64,000 bases of DNA, from positions 32,589-96,588 of the forward strand of contig NW_026019272.1 in NCBI RefSeq assembly GCF_932526225.1, written 5' to 3'. The translations under genes and the position numbers were made by a program. This document shows, piece by piece, positions 16,801 to 28,152 of this stretch (positions within the stretch are counted from its first letter, which is position 1; every line of letters starts with the position of its first letter). The notes under the pieces are model-generated. The model saw only the letters and a program-made list of their open reading frames with translations, ran no database searches and was not told where the DNA came from. Origin of the DNA: Nematostella vectensis (lineage: Eukaryota; Cnidaria; Anthozoa; Actiniaria; Edwardsiidae).

Positions 16801-17529
16801 CGATTAATGTCGATTAATGATGATTAATGATGATTAATGATGATTAATGATGATTAATGATGAGTAATGATGAGTAATGATGAGTAATGATGAGTAATGA
16901 TGAGTAATGATGAGTAATGATGAGTAATGATGATTAATGATGAGTAATGATGAGTAATGATGAGTAATGATGAGTAATGATGAGTAATGATGAGTAATGA
17001 TGAGTAATGATGATTAATGATGATTAATGATGATTAATGATGATTAATGATGATTAATGATGATTAATGATGATTAATGATGATTAATGATGATTAATGA
17101 TGATTAATGATGATTAATGATGATTAATGATGATTAATGATGATTAATGATGATTAATGATGAGTAATGTCGATTAATGTCGATTAATGTCGATTAATGT
17201 CGATTAATGTCGATTAATGTCGATTAATGTCGATTAATGTCGATTAATGTCGATTAATGTCGATTAATGTCGATTAATGTCGATTAATGTCGATTAATGT
17301 CGATTAATGTCGATTAATGATGAGTAATGATGAGTAATGATGAGTAATGATGAGTAATGATGAGTAATGATGAGTAATGATGAGTAATGATGATTAATGA
17401 TGAGTAATGATGATTAATGATGATTAATGATGAGTAATGTCGATTAATGATGAGTAATGTCGATTAATGATGAGTAATGTCGATTAATGTCGATTAATGT
17501 CGATTAATGATGAGTAATGTCGATTAATG
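7817..17529 (+). repeat. 10-bp satellite array, block 2 (TTAATGATGA orientation, CpG-variant rich)
   Basis: Tandem 10-mers organised in long homogeneous runs of single variants: TGATGATTAA, TGATGAGTAA, TGATGAGCAA, TGACGATTAA, TGTCGATTAA and TGAAGAGTAA. A 20-bp dimer (TGTCGATTAA + TGATGAGTAA) dominates about 9220-9540 and 12470-12740. A higher-order block of about 3.3 kb is repeated: the succession of GGTGAG, AAGAG, ACGATT, TCGATT and GAGCAA runs at about 7890-10460 recurs at about 11120-13760. A second block repeats with an offset of about 1.3 kb (about 14120 against 15417). The TGATGAGTAA and TGATGAGCAA runs have no stop codons on the minus strand, which creates spurious open frames near 10115-10458 and 13404-13757. 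Confidence 0.97.
17522..17529. repeat. Target-site duplication, left copy (GATTAATG)
   Basis: This 8-bp direct repeat abuts the left terminal inverted repeat and is identical to 28153-28160. Removing the insert plus one copy restores the local 20-bp dimer register of the satellite exactly, so the duplication is not just chance repetition in the array. Confidence 0.85.
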
Positions 17530-17651
17530 GGATCACACGATGTTTCTTGTAAAGACGACACGATTGAGACGACACGATCGTCACGATCGTCGATTTCGTC
17601 ATCGTGTCGATCGTCACGATGTCAACGATCATCGTCAACATCGTCACGATC
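17530..17651 (+). repeat. Left terminal inverted repeat (122 bp)
   Basis: It matches the reverse complement of 28031-28152 with a single C/T difference. The match ends abruptly after ...GTCACGATC, where the two interiors diverge. Confidence 0.95.
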
Positions 17652-19320
17652 GTTACATTAACGATTACAAGACTGTTGCGATTGTTCGCTTTGTCTCGAT
17701 CGCTTCGGATACGATCCGGAAACTACACGTTGGGAGATTGGTATTTGGGATCCACCATCTAGCCAAAATTTTGCCAAGACTCGGAATCACTTTCGAACGC
17801 ACGGTTTTGGCGATATCAAAGTTATGCTATCTGCTACTCGTGGTTTTGCTAAAGTATTTCAGCGTTTGTACTTGAAAGAAAGGCTGGAGGCATGGTAAAA
17901 TGAAATTTATGTTTATTGTGCAATCTTGTTATTGCCGTTAGGCATGAAAGAGTCTGTCATAGAGCACTCTGACGGTTTGGATACTTGATTCAATGGATAT
18001 ATTCACGTTTACACACGTTTTTCATGTTTCAATAACTTTTAATATCACAATTACATGTTCTAAAAGTACATTAACAACAAAATAGAAACCTGAAGACATA
18101 CAAATATTCCTTAAATTACATTCCCATTGATTTTAAAATTTTAGCTGCCATTAACTGCAGTATATTGCTACGTAGCCTGATATTGACTTGATTTTTATTT
18201 TCACCCCCGAATAACCCCCCTAACAAGTCTACTTTAAGATATGGGTGATCCCCAACCCTCTTAGAAAATGCTAAGAGAACCCATTCGCACAAGTCGAGTA
18301 AAGCATAAAAAGACAACGAAGTGACGTGATCGGTTTAAAGAGACCAGTTGATTCATGTAGCCCATTTCCATAGCCAAAATTCGCCCCCTAGGAGTGAGAA
18401 TATCCTGAGGATAATCCCTCACTTATGTGTTTGCACCAGTTGTTCTGGTGAGGAAGGCACAGCAAAGCTAGTGCCCCTGTTTGTGTATTGTCAGTAAGCA
18501 GTGTCAGTGAGGGTGGTGACTGCCACTATGGCAGTCGGTGGTTAACATCCATTCGATTCGTTAGGTTAGTGTAGTGCAGCTTGAAGAGACAAGCCTCCTT
18601 TATTTCCGAGAAGACTGGCAACTCTGGGGAAATAACTTCAAGTCGCTTGTGACTTGACAATTTCAAGTCAAGGCGTTAACTCGTGACTTTAAAATTTCGA
18701 GCCAAGACGTTAACTCATTGCTTTGAAATTTCGAGTCACGTTATGAACTCAGAAAAAAAACATTAAGAGCCAGGATCCGAGTGCGCTATGTCACCTAGCA
18801 AACCCGTACTTCCAACACATGAAAGGCGTTTAAAGGGATTTTTGGGTCCTTTTAGATGACCATGTACAATATACTCAATTATTGAAAAAAAAAGCAAAAA
18901 TACCGTCAAAGAATGAAATCGTATTGTTCTCAGGGACTAAAGTATAAAGATCTTTGTGTGCCGAGGTAGGCGTGGCACCAGTAACACAATCTATACAAAC
19001 TATAACAATGTAACAAACCCAAGTGCAGTAGGTTTCTAATCTCAGTCAGAATCATGTTAAGTTATAGCCTGCGTGGCAAGCGTTTCCTGACATTGAGCAA
19101 GTCTCACCCAGTAGAAGCCAAGCTCAGAATATTTTTTCGTACGGTTGATTTTGAAGATTTTAGTGTGGCTTTCCTTTTGAGTGTTGTCGGCAGTTTGTTC
19201 CAAGGTTTGATTGAAGAAACAGTAAACGTTTTCCCCCTTCAGTTTTCCTACGATAGCGTGGTGCTATACGTTTTTTAGGGCAAAACTATCTATAAGATAT
19301 ATATTACTTCAAGATAAAAG
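17652..19320. other. Non-coding interior of the 10.6-kb element
   Basis: This is AT-rich single-copy-looking sequence. Short open frames at 17540-17875, 18116-18316 and 19054-19278 have no recognisable domain, no codon periodicity that I can see and no supporting splice structure. I see no gene. Confidence 0.6.
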
Positions 19321-19323
19321 TAG

Positions 19324-19428
19324 CAATAGCAATGGTAATGGTAATGGTAATGGTGATGGTAATGGTAATGGTAATGGTAATGGTAATGGTAATGGTAATG
19401 GTAATAGTAATAGTAATAGTATAATAGT
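19324..19428 (+). repeat. Hexanucleotide microsatellite (AATGGT)n grading into AATAGT
   Basis: About 17 near-perfect hexamers, first AATGGT and then AATAGT, followed by a short TAATAGTAG / TACTACTA self-complementary tail at 19420-19445. Confidence 0.9.
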
Positions 19429-19439
19429 AGTAATACTAC

Positions 19440-20683
19440 TATAAGATAGTAAGGAAGGTACAGTTCCTTTAGAGATCACATTTAGAGATCATAGCTTCGC
19501 CTTTAAAAGGTAAAAGCTGGAGTTGGTTTAAAATTGGGACGGTTAAAGCTCTGGACTTCACAAACAACCGCGATGTCCGTTTTTGTAGTTCCGATATTCT
19601 ACACAGTAAATCTTTAGAGCATACAGAGTCCCGCTGTGCTGGTATAGTTAAAAAAAAAACAGTTTAAGGAGGGTATTATAAAAGTACATTTCTTTTTTGT
19701 TTAAATGGTATAAATACATTAAAAATCCCATCAACGTGAAATGAGGAATTCAGCTAGTCTCCGATGTTCTAAGATCATGGCAGAGCCGACTTGCTCAAGA
19801 ACGTCTCCACTAAAGTTGAAAGGGAATTGGATTGACACAAATTTTGAGTCGTTTTTCAGTGAGAATTGGTACTTTACACACGTGCTGTAGGCTGCTCTCA
19901 ATCATAGAAAAGACATTTTAAGATAGTGGTCTGAGGGACCTGGCATTGAGATGTGGAGGTGTTTTAGACCCTGCCTAGCAGCAAACCACGAGGAATCCAC
20001 AGATCTAGAAAAAGATGCTTTCAGAGAGCTTCTCCATACGAAAAATTTGGATACCTTTCCAAACAACACATTGAGTATCTTCGGTAAGCCTCTCTGGATA
20101 CGTCTTCGAAATATACCCCGTCAATATACAGAGGTCTTCATGTCACAGCTTTACACAGATCAGGGGGATCTTCAATGCAGAATGGAGACAACAGCGCGTT
20201 TACCTCACCTATCATCTTCTTCCCAAGATTTCCATCCTGCCTCTGCTCTCTCCTTTTCCACCGACCTTCTCAAAGTTGTCTATTTTTCTTTTTTCGTCGG
20301 GCTGCCATGTAAGAACAGCGCGTTTGGCAAGATGTTAGTCAACCAAGTGCGAAGAAACGGTTAACAAAGACACGCTAACTCATGGTTTATATGGGATTCA
20401 GTCTTAAAGGGCCCCCGAATGGTGGCGAGCACTTGCGACCTTGCGAGCACCCCGTATTTTATGGTAGACCGAGCATTTTTAGGCCGCAAAAAAGGCGCGA
20501 GCATGCGAGCATTAGTCGAAAACTGCGGGCTACATTGAGGGCACAGCAGCTAAGCAAAATAACTTGCAGAAGAGCCAAATAGCTAGAGACGAATGAGGCC
20601 CCGAATAAAGGAAAGGGCATCGGGCGCAACGATGTGGTGTTTGATGTCTACACAGAGCAGTCCATCAAGAGTGGAAAACACGT

Positions 20684-20716
<33 letters not shown>

Positions 20717-21799
20717 AAAAGGCAAAGTCCTTTACCCACAAGAAACCGGAATGCATTGGTGGCTTTTTATGAATACCTTTTTGGGTGATAGAAATTTACG
20801 TGCACTATGTATATCTATGTGGCGGGAAGATCGGCGTCAACAAAATGTGCACACCTTTCTTTCGTTGTTCTAGCCCCTTTTTAGATCATGTGCTCTTAAA
20901 ATTGTAGAAATGGCTATTATAGGCTTGTTTGAGTTTTTCAAATTAGCTTTCCCATGTTCAGATTGCTTGATGCTGCATGCACCATACCAGGCGCGTTCCC
21001 AGGATTGACGAAGAGGGTGGGGGGTGGGGGGCAGTGCGCAGTCATAGGAATCATATGCTAAAAAAATATAGTATTTTACGATCCACTTTTTGCCTCCCGG
21101 TGTTCGCGCCTGTGCACTACTATCAAGCTACGACTTCGAGAAGCAAGTTGCAGTTTTACACGAAGCCCCCCCCCCCCCCCCCAAGTGACCAAGGTTGGCT
21201 TTCGCGATGACATTTTATCACATTCAATAGCAACCCCTTCTATTTTGCCTGAACTAGCCCTGTCTTAAGGACAGTGAAATTGCTATCAGGTGGAGGGGGG
21301 TTAATGATCACAAATTATTTAGGATCCCCCTCTCCCCCTCCCCCCTTCTCTATACATTACGACAAGCCAAACAATTGGCAAACTCAAGACTGAACTAAAT
21401 TTTATCAAATTAGAGTTGAATTAAGCCTCTTCCCAAAAAATATATAATATATAATACCGATACATGCTGAGGCCAGGCAGGAATACGCCAAAAACAGCAG
21501 TATTATGGGATAGGGCTTTGGAAAAAAACATTTTCGGGTGCGTTATCTTCGGTTAACCAGTCCAGAAAGCACCAGAAAACTACTCAGGTTAAATGGAATA
21601 TGGGCTTTTAATTTGTTGGTAAGGGACGAGGTCATAACAATCTGCCAAGCTAGGGTCCCGATTTAGGGGGGTGCGGTATGACCCGCCGCCACCCACCATA
21701 TTGGGGATGGGAGGTATGGAAGCTACATGTCAGGAAATTTAATATGTTGTCCAGATAATGGCCTTGTAAATTGCCATGTCATATGTAATTACACCTGAG
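19440..21799. other. Non-coding interior with homopolymers
   Basis: It contains a poly-T run at about 20685-20715 and a poly-C run at about 21166-21182. The longest open frame (19951-20364, 137 codons) does not resemble a protein family I know and lacks splice or codon support, so I do not call a gene. The segment from about 20989 is half of a diverged dispersed repeat (see separate entry). Confidence 0.5.
20988..21120 (+). repeat. Dispersed repeat copy A
   Basis: It shares ordered blocks with 27582-27755: GGCGCGTTCC(C/T)AGGATT, then GCAGTCATAGG, then CCACTTTTTG and a GTTCGC-type block. The order and strand are the same but spacing is diverged. This looks like two old copies of one short interspersed repeat or MITE. 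Confidence 0.55.
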
Positions 21800-23547
21800 T
21801 TTTATTATTTATAATCACATAAGGTCTAATAAGGTCTAACTGATATAAATGATATTGATTAGTATAATTAATCATACTGCAGGTGAGTAGTATTCTGGCA
21901 AAGCAGACAAGGCTAGCCCAGCCGGACACTTGCGGTAAAGATCCTGGCTCACTGAAAGGGTGAGAGCGAGTTCAGAGCGACTCATGGTGGAATAACTATT
22001 TTTATTTTGGGGCAATGCAAATAGAGAATCTAAGGGTAGGGGCAAATAAAGTAGCTGTTATTTACTCATTCTTTTTGATTGAACAATACTGACACAACTT
22101 CGAGCCTTATCCGAGATTGGTTCCCATATCTTTTCGTGATAACTGAAATTAATTGTAAGTTAGATAATCGAAATCCACATGAAAAACAGTACATGATTTT
22201 CAACATTCTCTATATGTGACTGGGAAGCCATTCAAGATTTCAGTACTGGGTTCATTCACTGTTACTGTTAACTCATCCATATTCAATAGGTGATTCGACC
22301 AATCGGATGACCCTCTTTAGACACGTGAGTAGGCTTTTACATAGGCAAGTCCCCAGAGATATAACTGTGTGGTAAAATCCTCACGTGTCCGAATCAGTTT
22401 CAAATCCTTGCACTTTCTCTAAATCAATTACAAAACAGCGCTATGCTGTTCCTTTGCCGGATCCTTATTTTCTCTTACTATTTGCCATTCCGTGTAATTT
22501 CTGATCAACTTTGGATTACATAGTCTTCCAAAGTATTTTTGATTTTTGATCTTCAGTGTTTCGCGGTATAAACTGCGACTTCGGAGGCATGTTGTTGTCA
22601 ACTCAACAGCGCTCGAGGAATGCCTGAATTCATTCCATTTCAACAAAATTTGTTTCATTGTCTACTCTGTGTCTACTGTAGTTATCTGGATTCCCAGGAA
22701 CGCAACATGCATACTTTCGACTTTACATCTAATCAATGAAGTACTATTTTAGGCATTGAGTGCTCTTGAGTATATTTTTAATTCACTGATGGACTAGCTT
22801 TGACTCCCTGATGAACATAGACTTTGTGTTTCCACCTCGATTGGTCAAAGCGCCTATTGAAATTGGATGAGTTAATCGTAACAGTGAAACTGGGCCACTG
22901 GACTTAGCACCGAATGTTGGACTAATGGCTTCCCAGTCGCACTTAACATTCGCGTCACGTGTTTTATCGGGTACGAAATTTTATACCCGATAAAACACTT
23001 CTACTACTGCACGTGTTTTAAAGAGTACATCGATACTAAGTGAAGGGGAATTTCTTGCTGAACATTCTATTTATTGTGTATCAGCCTTACAAACGAAAGC
23101 CATCAGCGGAAATAAAGAAAACCACGGATTATGCCTGGCACAACGCAAAAGCGATAATTGCCGATAAGAGTTGCCGCAGTGTCGCTGTCCTGGGAAATCT
23201 TTACATAAAATCTACAGTAGATATCTTAAAGCGCAGCTGAAAATATCTGTAATTTGGGCCGTGTCGCGTATTGTTCCGAAATAAACATAATCATTCCACC
23301 ATGAGTCGCCCTGAACTCGCTCGCATCCTTTCAGTGAGCCAGGATCCTATTACCGCAAGTGTCCGATGTCAGCTATGCTAGCCTTGTCTGCTTTGGTAGA
23401 ATACTATTCGCCTTCACTATGGTTGATCATACTAATCAATGTCATCATAACTGTTAATAAATAAGACGGTTTTCCGTGGAAAAGAGGTTTACCCCTCGGA
23501 ACCAAGTATAGTAGAGAATTAGACCTTACGTGATTATAGATAATAAA
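21800..23547. mobile_element. Fold-back (long inverted repeat) element nested in the 10.6-kb element
   Basis: The left arm (about 21800-22310) is matched in inverted orientation by the right arm (about 22836-23547). Paired blocks include TTTATTATYTATAATCAC near the tips, GCAGACAAGGCTAGC, GGACACTTGCGGTAA, GATCCTGGCTCACTGAAAGG and GACTCATGGTGGAAT, and further in GACTGGGAAGCCATT and CCAATCG blocks. The arms are diverged, so the element is not recent. The right arm is about 200 bp longer and contains a separate perfect hairpin. The central loop (about 22311-22835) has short open frames on both strands (76 codons on the minus strand at 22428-22658) that I cannot assign. No target duplication is evident. 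Confidence 0.8.
22959..22996. repeat. 15-bp perfect hairpin inside the fold-back right arm
   Basis: GTGTTTTATCGGGTA at 22959-22973 is exactly complementary to TACCCGATAAAACAC at 22982-22996, with an 8-base loop. A second ACGTGTTTTA follows at about 23012, next to a CACGTG. Confidence 0.8.
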
Positions 23548-24099
23548 GCGCTTTTGACCTTTCAAACGACGCGCTATGAACCGCCGCCGCCTGGTAATTA
23601 AGTAACACGACCCCGAGCTTTTTTTTTCTTCCCCTTAAGCCGACGCTATCTTACTTCACGAAACCAAGGCATCTCACTACCAATTTCCAAAATAGCTGTT
23701 AATATTCTCAACCAGCATTCATCTACGTTAAAAGGTGAGTAATTGGAGCATATCAGTTAGTCTGACTTGGTTGTTTACTCTCTGTTGTATCTCCGAAATC
23801 TTAAAGCCGCACGGTAGCTGAGAGCTGATAAGAACCTTCTACTTCAGTAGACTACTGAAGCTTATAACTTACTTCTTGTTCAACTTAGCTGAAACACATT
23901 TGATTTGAAACTCTCTTGGACTCTCACGAGAATACTCTCGTTCAACTCTATGAGAGTGTATGCGAGTGAATAACAGTTACTCTTATCAACTTTATTTATT
24001 ATACTTAACTGTAACTCTCATCACCGTTGCACTCGTTTCATATTATATGCTCAAATGATCACTTCTTTGCATCTAGCCGATCATCGTTTGCCAAATATG
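23548..24099. other. Spacer between the fold-back element and a minisatellite
   Basis: No gene seen. It includes a cluster of CTCTC / GAGAGT-type words at 23910-24040 that pair weakly with each other. This could be a promoter-proximal region for the plus-strand gene beginning near 24570, but I see no clear TATA element. Confidence 0.4.
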
Positions 24100-24265
24100 T
24101 TGAGTGAAGTTTTGGAATTGAGTGTGTGACTTTGGAATTGAGAGTGAGATTTTTGATTTAGAAGTGATGCTTTAGAATTGAGGTAGTGAGTGACGCTTTA
24201 GAATTGAGAGTGATGTTTTGGAATTGAGAGTGATGCTTTAGAATTGAGAGTGAGGTTTTGGAATC
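24100..24265 (+). repeat. 19-bp minisatellite (TTTGGAATTGAGAGTGATG-like)
   Basis: About eight degenerate copies of a 19-20-bp unit, alternating TTTGGAATTGAG and TTTAGAATTGAG, lying about 300 bp upstream of the first candidate exon at 24571. Confidence 0.85.
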
Positions 24266-24578
24266 CAGAGTTTGTAATCACATCAATATTGGCTCAAATT
24301 CATACATGCACAATTTAAATTTGATGGCATGGTCTGTTTATTAGTACATTGCTGTGAGTGTGAGCTTTGGCAGTTGAAACCACAAATCCATGGCGCTTGA
24401 CCAAGAAAGATCAAACCAGCCGCATAGACACAATTTAAACAACACAAGTTTAGCTGTCTACCTTAATAGTTTGCAAAGGTTACATTGTGGTAAAAACCAG
24501 ATAGGTTACACAATGGAAATGATTCTGTTGGCTGGATTTAATTTGGTTTTTTTTTTTGCTTTGTTAATAGAAACCATT

Positions 24579-27021
24579 ATGTCGACCAAGACATGGGAGA
24601 TATTCTCATTTAAATGTGCCAGTGAAAGGGCACTAAAGCAAGGCAAACCTTTAGAGAGTAAGCAATTTGGAGCAGAGTCGCACTTGTGGAAGCTGAAGTA
24701 TGCACCTGAGACAGAATTGTTTCACGTTCACCACCTTTGTGATGACAAAGTTGATGTAAATATAGTGTAAGGTTTTTTTTCTGAAATTTGTTGTTGGGAG
24801 GCATTTCATGTAATACCAGGTAACAGGTAATGACTTTGATGCCCTGGTTCACCAATAATCACTTGCAAAAGCATGATATTTGGGGAGGCCTGCTCATTGA
24901 AATACATTTAATGAGTAGGTAAGTTTGCATGAAAGTTGAATGTTACAAGATTTATACAACCTGAATGTGTTTCTTAGGCCTGAAAGCTCAGTTAAACGTA
25001 TTAAAAAAATGGCAGACCATAGTAGGCTAATCATCTTCAAAACTGGGCATTTCAGTATAAATCATTGTTACATTGTTAAGTTAGATGCAGAACATAGTTT
25101 TTATATAACAACATGGAGTGAGAGGACCTTAGTCTAGCAGGGGTCTCTAAGAACGATCAGATAATCACCATGGGCTCCCTTTTTCTTGCCTTCGAGGTAT
25201 GTCTTATTTTCAAGGGTTAATTCAAATAATCCAGTTCCATTCAGGGTAATCTAAATTACAGACAAAAAAGCAAATAATGATATTGACAGTCACTTTCACT
25301 GCTTCTTAAAAAAATTTTGTAATTAAAGTAAATAATGCTTCACCTTTAAAACTGTTAATATGCTTTGTTTCTATTTAACAGGATGATGATTGGAGATATG
25401 AAAAAAAAGATACTAATTTAAAGCTGGCCAAAGGACAAAGAGCCACCTTCAATTTTCAAGTTCCGGATGTAGAAAAAGTTGAAGTCCATGTGGCCATTAT
25501 GGAACACAAACAAAAGGTTAAAATAAGCAAACATCATTTTGTTTATACTAGACAATTATATTTATTTGGGGGCCTAAAAACCCATTTCCTATTGAGGGGC
25601 CTGAAATTCTGGGAGGGGGAGTGAGAACAGAATTGTCAAAGGGGCAAAAAAGAAAAATCCATGGGCTTATATAATGATTTACCCAAGGGGGAAAACTAGG
25701 AAAAGTCATATTGAAGGGGGAGGGGGGAAATTGGTAAATCCAAGGGAGAAATAACAAGATCCAAGGGGTATTAATTAATGGTAATTCCAGGTGTCTTGAA
25801 GAAATACTTCCAATAGGAGTAATAGAAGGGTTTAGGGAATAAAAGCCATACACGAAGCCAAGAACGAAAAAGAAAAAGAAAAACTGAGAGCGGAACAGAA
25901 GACAACAGCAAAAAAAAGAATTGCAAAAAGTTGAGGAGTAGAGAGAGAGAGAGATACAGGACCTAGAGGAAGAAATTGAGAAGAAGATGGAGCTATTGAG
26001 GAAGAAAGAAGAGGAATTAGGGGACTTGAGAAAGAAACTGAAGAGGCTGAGACGGAGACAGCGGGAAAGCAAAAGGAGGGAAAAGAAATGAGGTAAAGAG
26101 AAAAACAACAATTATTTTACAGGCCCGGTCAAATGTCTAGGGTCGAGTGTCAGGCACTTTTATCGTTATTGCTTCGGGGAGAGTACTACATTCTACAGTC
26201 CTACCAGACTATATTGCGCACTTTTCAGCAATCCAATCAAGTAAACATCATTGCCGTCATTGTCGGTCCTCTGTAGTACCGGTATAAAGCAGGAGTTGTG
26301 TCCAATATTTGCGTCAGGGGTCATTTCATTTTTCCTGTCTAACATTTAAAAAACATAACCGCCTGATACTAAGGCTATTTGTACAACAGTCACATGTTTA
26401 AATTAACCACACTTTCATTTCTTTTTTTTTAAGGTAGCATGCAAAGTTGAAAAAAAAAAGACTAAGGTGAGTACAGTTTGTACTTAACGAGCCCATTTAG
26501 TATCCAAAAGCACTTAGAGCTGGGATGACCGGCCTGACAGGGAAGGTGCAGGTGTCGTGTGCCTGGACTTGAGGGTGTTGTTGCCAGGAGTTACATTTAC
26601 CTGACAGGGAAGGTACAAGCGTCGTGTGCCTGGACTTGAGGGTGTTGTTGCCAGGAGTGACATTTACCTGACAGGGAAGGTACAAGCGTCGTGTGCCTGG
26701 ACTTGAGGGTGTTGTTGCCAGGAGTGACATTTACCTGACAGGGAAGGTACAAGCGTCGTGTGCCTGGACTTGAGGGTGTTGTTGCCAGGAGTGACATTTA
26801 CCTGACAGGGAAGGTACAAGCGTTGTGTGCCTGGACTTGAGGGTGTTGTTGCAAGGAGTGACATTTACCTGACAGGGAAGGTACAAGTGTCGAGTGTGTG
26901 TATGAAAGTGAAAAGGTACTCGCATTTGTTTTGCTTTTTTTAGGTTGGCATGTCCGAGTCGACAAAGAATGAAGAGAAAGGAAAGCCAGAAAATGAAATA
27001 AACATAAAAAAGAATATGTAA
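24579..27021 (+). CDS. Candidate spliced gene of unknown function inside the 10.6-kb element (possibly disrupted)
   Basis: Candidate exons are 24571-24766 (acceptor TTAATAG; ATG at 24579), 24978 to about 25194 (donor GTATGT), 25382-25516, 26434-26466 and 26944-27021 (stop TAA). An AATAAA lies at 27155. The last three exons are 135, 33 and 78 nt, all phase 0, with clean GT-AG borders and polypyrimidine tracts, which is strong evidence for a real 3' gene structure. The peptide is hydrophilic, begins MSTKTWEIFSF, has a WRYEKKD stretch and ends in a Lys/Glu-rich tail. No domain is recognised. The frame breaks at a TAG near 25135: the second exon reads one frame before it and another after it. Either a splice site is missed or the gene is a pseudogene. 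The third intron contains coiled-coil coding remnants and the fourth contains a 67-bp minisatellite. It could be captured host cargo. Confidence 0.5.
25830..26091 (+). pseudogene. Decayed coiled-coil coding segment
   Basis: The plus strand encodes Lys/Glu/Arg-rich heptad-like sequence, first AKNEKEKEKLRAEQ and then EIQDLEEEIEKKMELL, ending at TGA 26089-26091. The frame is broken by an in-frame TAG and by an A-run that appears to have slipped. It lies within the 25517-26433 intron of the candidate gene, so it is either an obsolete exon or an inserted fragment. A minus-strand open frame over the same bases is Ser/Phe-rich and is simply the complement. Confidence 0.45.
26515..26900. repeat. 67-bp minisatellite in an intron
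   Basis: About 5.7 copies of a 67-bp unit containing CTGACAGGGAAGGTACAAG and GACTTGAGGGTGTTGTTGCC, with few differences between copies. Overlapping minus-strand frames at 67-bp spacing are artefacts of the repeat. It lies between the 33-nt exon and the terminal exon of the candidate gene. Confidence 0.95.
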
Positions 27022-27154
27022 AATCAAGAGAGCAATTCTTTGTTATCCCCTGGAAATACGTCGAAAGTGTTACAGTTAAATTGAAAATATTTGCTTTTTT
27101 TTGTTGTTGTTTATTTTTCTGCATCCTAATTATTATGTAAATTGTTTGATTTCT

Positions 27155-27160
27155 AATAAA
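27155..27160 (+). terminator. Poly(A) signal AATAAA
   Basis: A canonical hexamer 134 nt after the stop of the candidate spliced gene, in a T-rich 3' region. Confidence 0.5.
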
Positions 27161-28030
27161 TCTTGTTATTTATATGCGAAAATTGTATTTTGTAAATTAA
27201 CAGATTAAGTGTGAAAATAAATGGATAACTTATGCTATCAAAACTGTTATATTATTTTGTTGAAAAGCGACGAGTAGACTGCTCTGTTAATAAGAACAAT
27301 CGCTATATGAAGTAACCACGTCTCCCTTTTTCAGCAACCTTCCTTTTGTTAGACAAACTGCTGGTGTAAGTAATCAAAGTGCTCTGTGGTGGACTCTCAT
27401 GCTAAATAAGATTTGTAATGACAAGTGACATGACCAGAGACATTTCGCAAATTGTACAAAAATGAGCAGATTCATAAAGCAATATATTTATTAGTTTTTT
27501 TTTCATTTCGAAGGTTAAAAAATCAGAAGAAAAACTCCAGCCTATTTTCAAATTTCTGTTCCATAATTTTCCATATAGCGCAGGCGCGTTCCTAGGATTT
27601 GCCGAGGGAGGTTACGCAGTCATAGGTGTCCTATGAAAAAAGCATGGTATTTAAAGATTCCTTAATAAGAAATGACCCACTTTTTGGCAGCCAAGGAGGG
27701 GTTCGCTCGCACCCTTGGTACCCCCCTGTGTACGTGCCTGTAACGTAACTTTGGTTTGAAAAATAGCGCACGTCCGAGGCAAAACAAACAGCGGAAAGCT
27801 TCCTCATCTTCAACATTTATTTTTATGAATCTAATACCTTGTTTTTGCTAATGCCAAATTTCTCCAATTATAACTTATATAATCTATATTTATTTATATT
27901 CAATTTGATTTCCGAATGGGAGCTCGGAAACTCTAGCGAAAATTCCCGATTGCCAAAATTCGAAAATGAGTATCGTGTCAATAGAAACCATCGTCTCAAT
28001 CGAATTTTTAAGTCGAAAAATGATCGTGTA
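27161..28030. other. Right interior of the 10.6-kb element, no gene seen
   Basis: AT-rich sequence with dispersed repeat copy B at 27582-27755. Short frames at 27631-27816 and 27839-28092 are unsupported, and the latter run into the terminal inverted repeat. Confidence 0.5.
27582..27755 (+). repeat. Dispersed repeat copy B
   Basis: A partner of 20988-21120 with the same ordered blocks (GGCGCGTTCCTAGGATT, GCAGTCATAGG, CCACTTTTTGG), diverged and with insertions. Confidence 0.55.
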
Positions 28031-28152
28031 GATCGTGACGATGTTGACGATGATCGTTGACATCGTGACGATCGACACGATGACGAAATCAACGATCGTG
28101 ACGATCGTGTCGTCTCAATCGTGTCGTCTTTACAAGAAACATCGTGTGATCC
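28031..28152 (-). repeat. Right terminal inverted repeat (122 bp)
   Basis: The reverse complement of 17530-17651 with one mismatch. It is followed directly by the second GATTAATG. Confidence 0.95.

Larger units (their letters stand above)
17530..28152. mobile_element. 10.6-kb DNA-transposon-like element with 122-bp TIRs, inserted in the satellite
   Basis: Both ends begin GGATCACACGATG when read inward. The arms are 122 bp each with one transition between them, and they are flanked by an exact 8-bp duplication, GATTAATG. The arms are rich in short self-complementary CGATCGT and TCGTCACGA motifs that could bind a transposase. The interior is non-repetitive and has ordinary base composition. 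It holds exons of a plus-strand gene (24579-27021), a fold-back element (21800-23547), several minisatellites and a decayed coiled-coil coding stretch. I found no recognisable transposase. An 8-bp duplication is known for hAT, P, Merlin and Zisupton-type elements, but the TIRs are longer than typical hAT ends, so the superfamily is unassigned. It may be non-autonomous or have captured host sequence. Confidence 0.85.

Noticed and set aside
17540-17875. 111-codon open frame starting in the left TIR
   Set aside because: The His/Arg/Asp-rich start is the translated inverted repeat; the rest has no support.
19951-20364. 137-codon plus-strand open frame
   Set aside because: Length is possible by chance in this composition. 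I recognise no domain and see no splice partner.
25548-26111. 187-codon minus-strand frame rich in Phe and Ser
   Set aside because: It is the complement of a Lys/Glu coiled-coil coding segment and has no domain.
26497-27124. Overlapping minus-strand frames with PCQVNVTPGNN repeats
   Set aside because: The frames recur every 67 bp because of the minisatellite, and they lie opposite the intron of a plus-strand gene.
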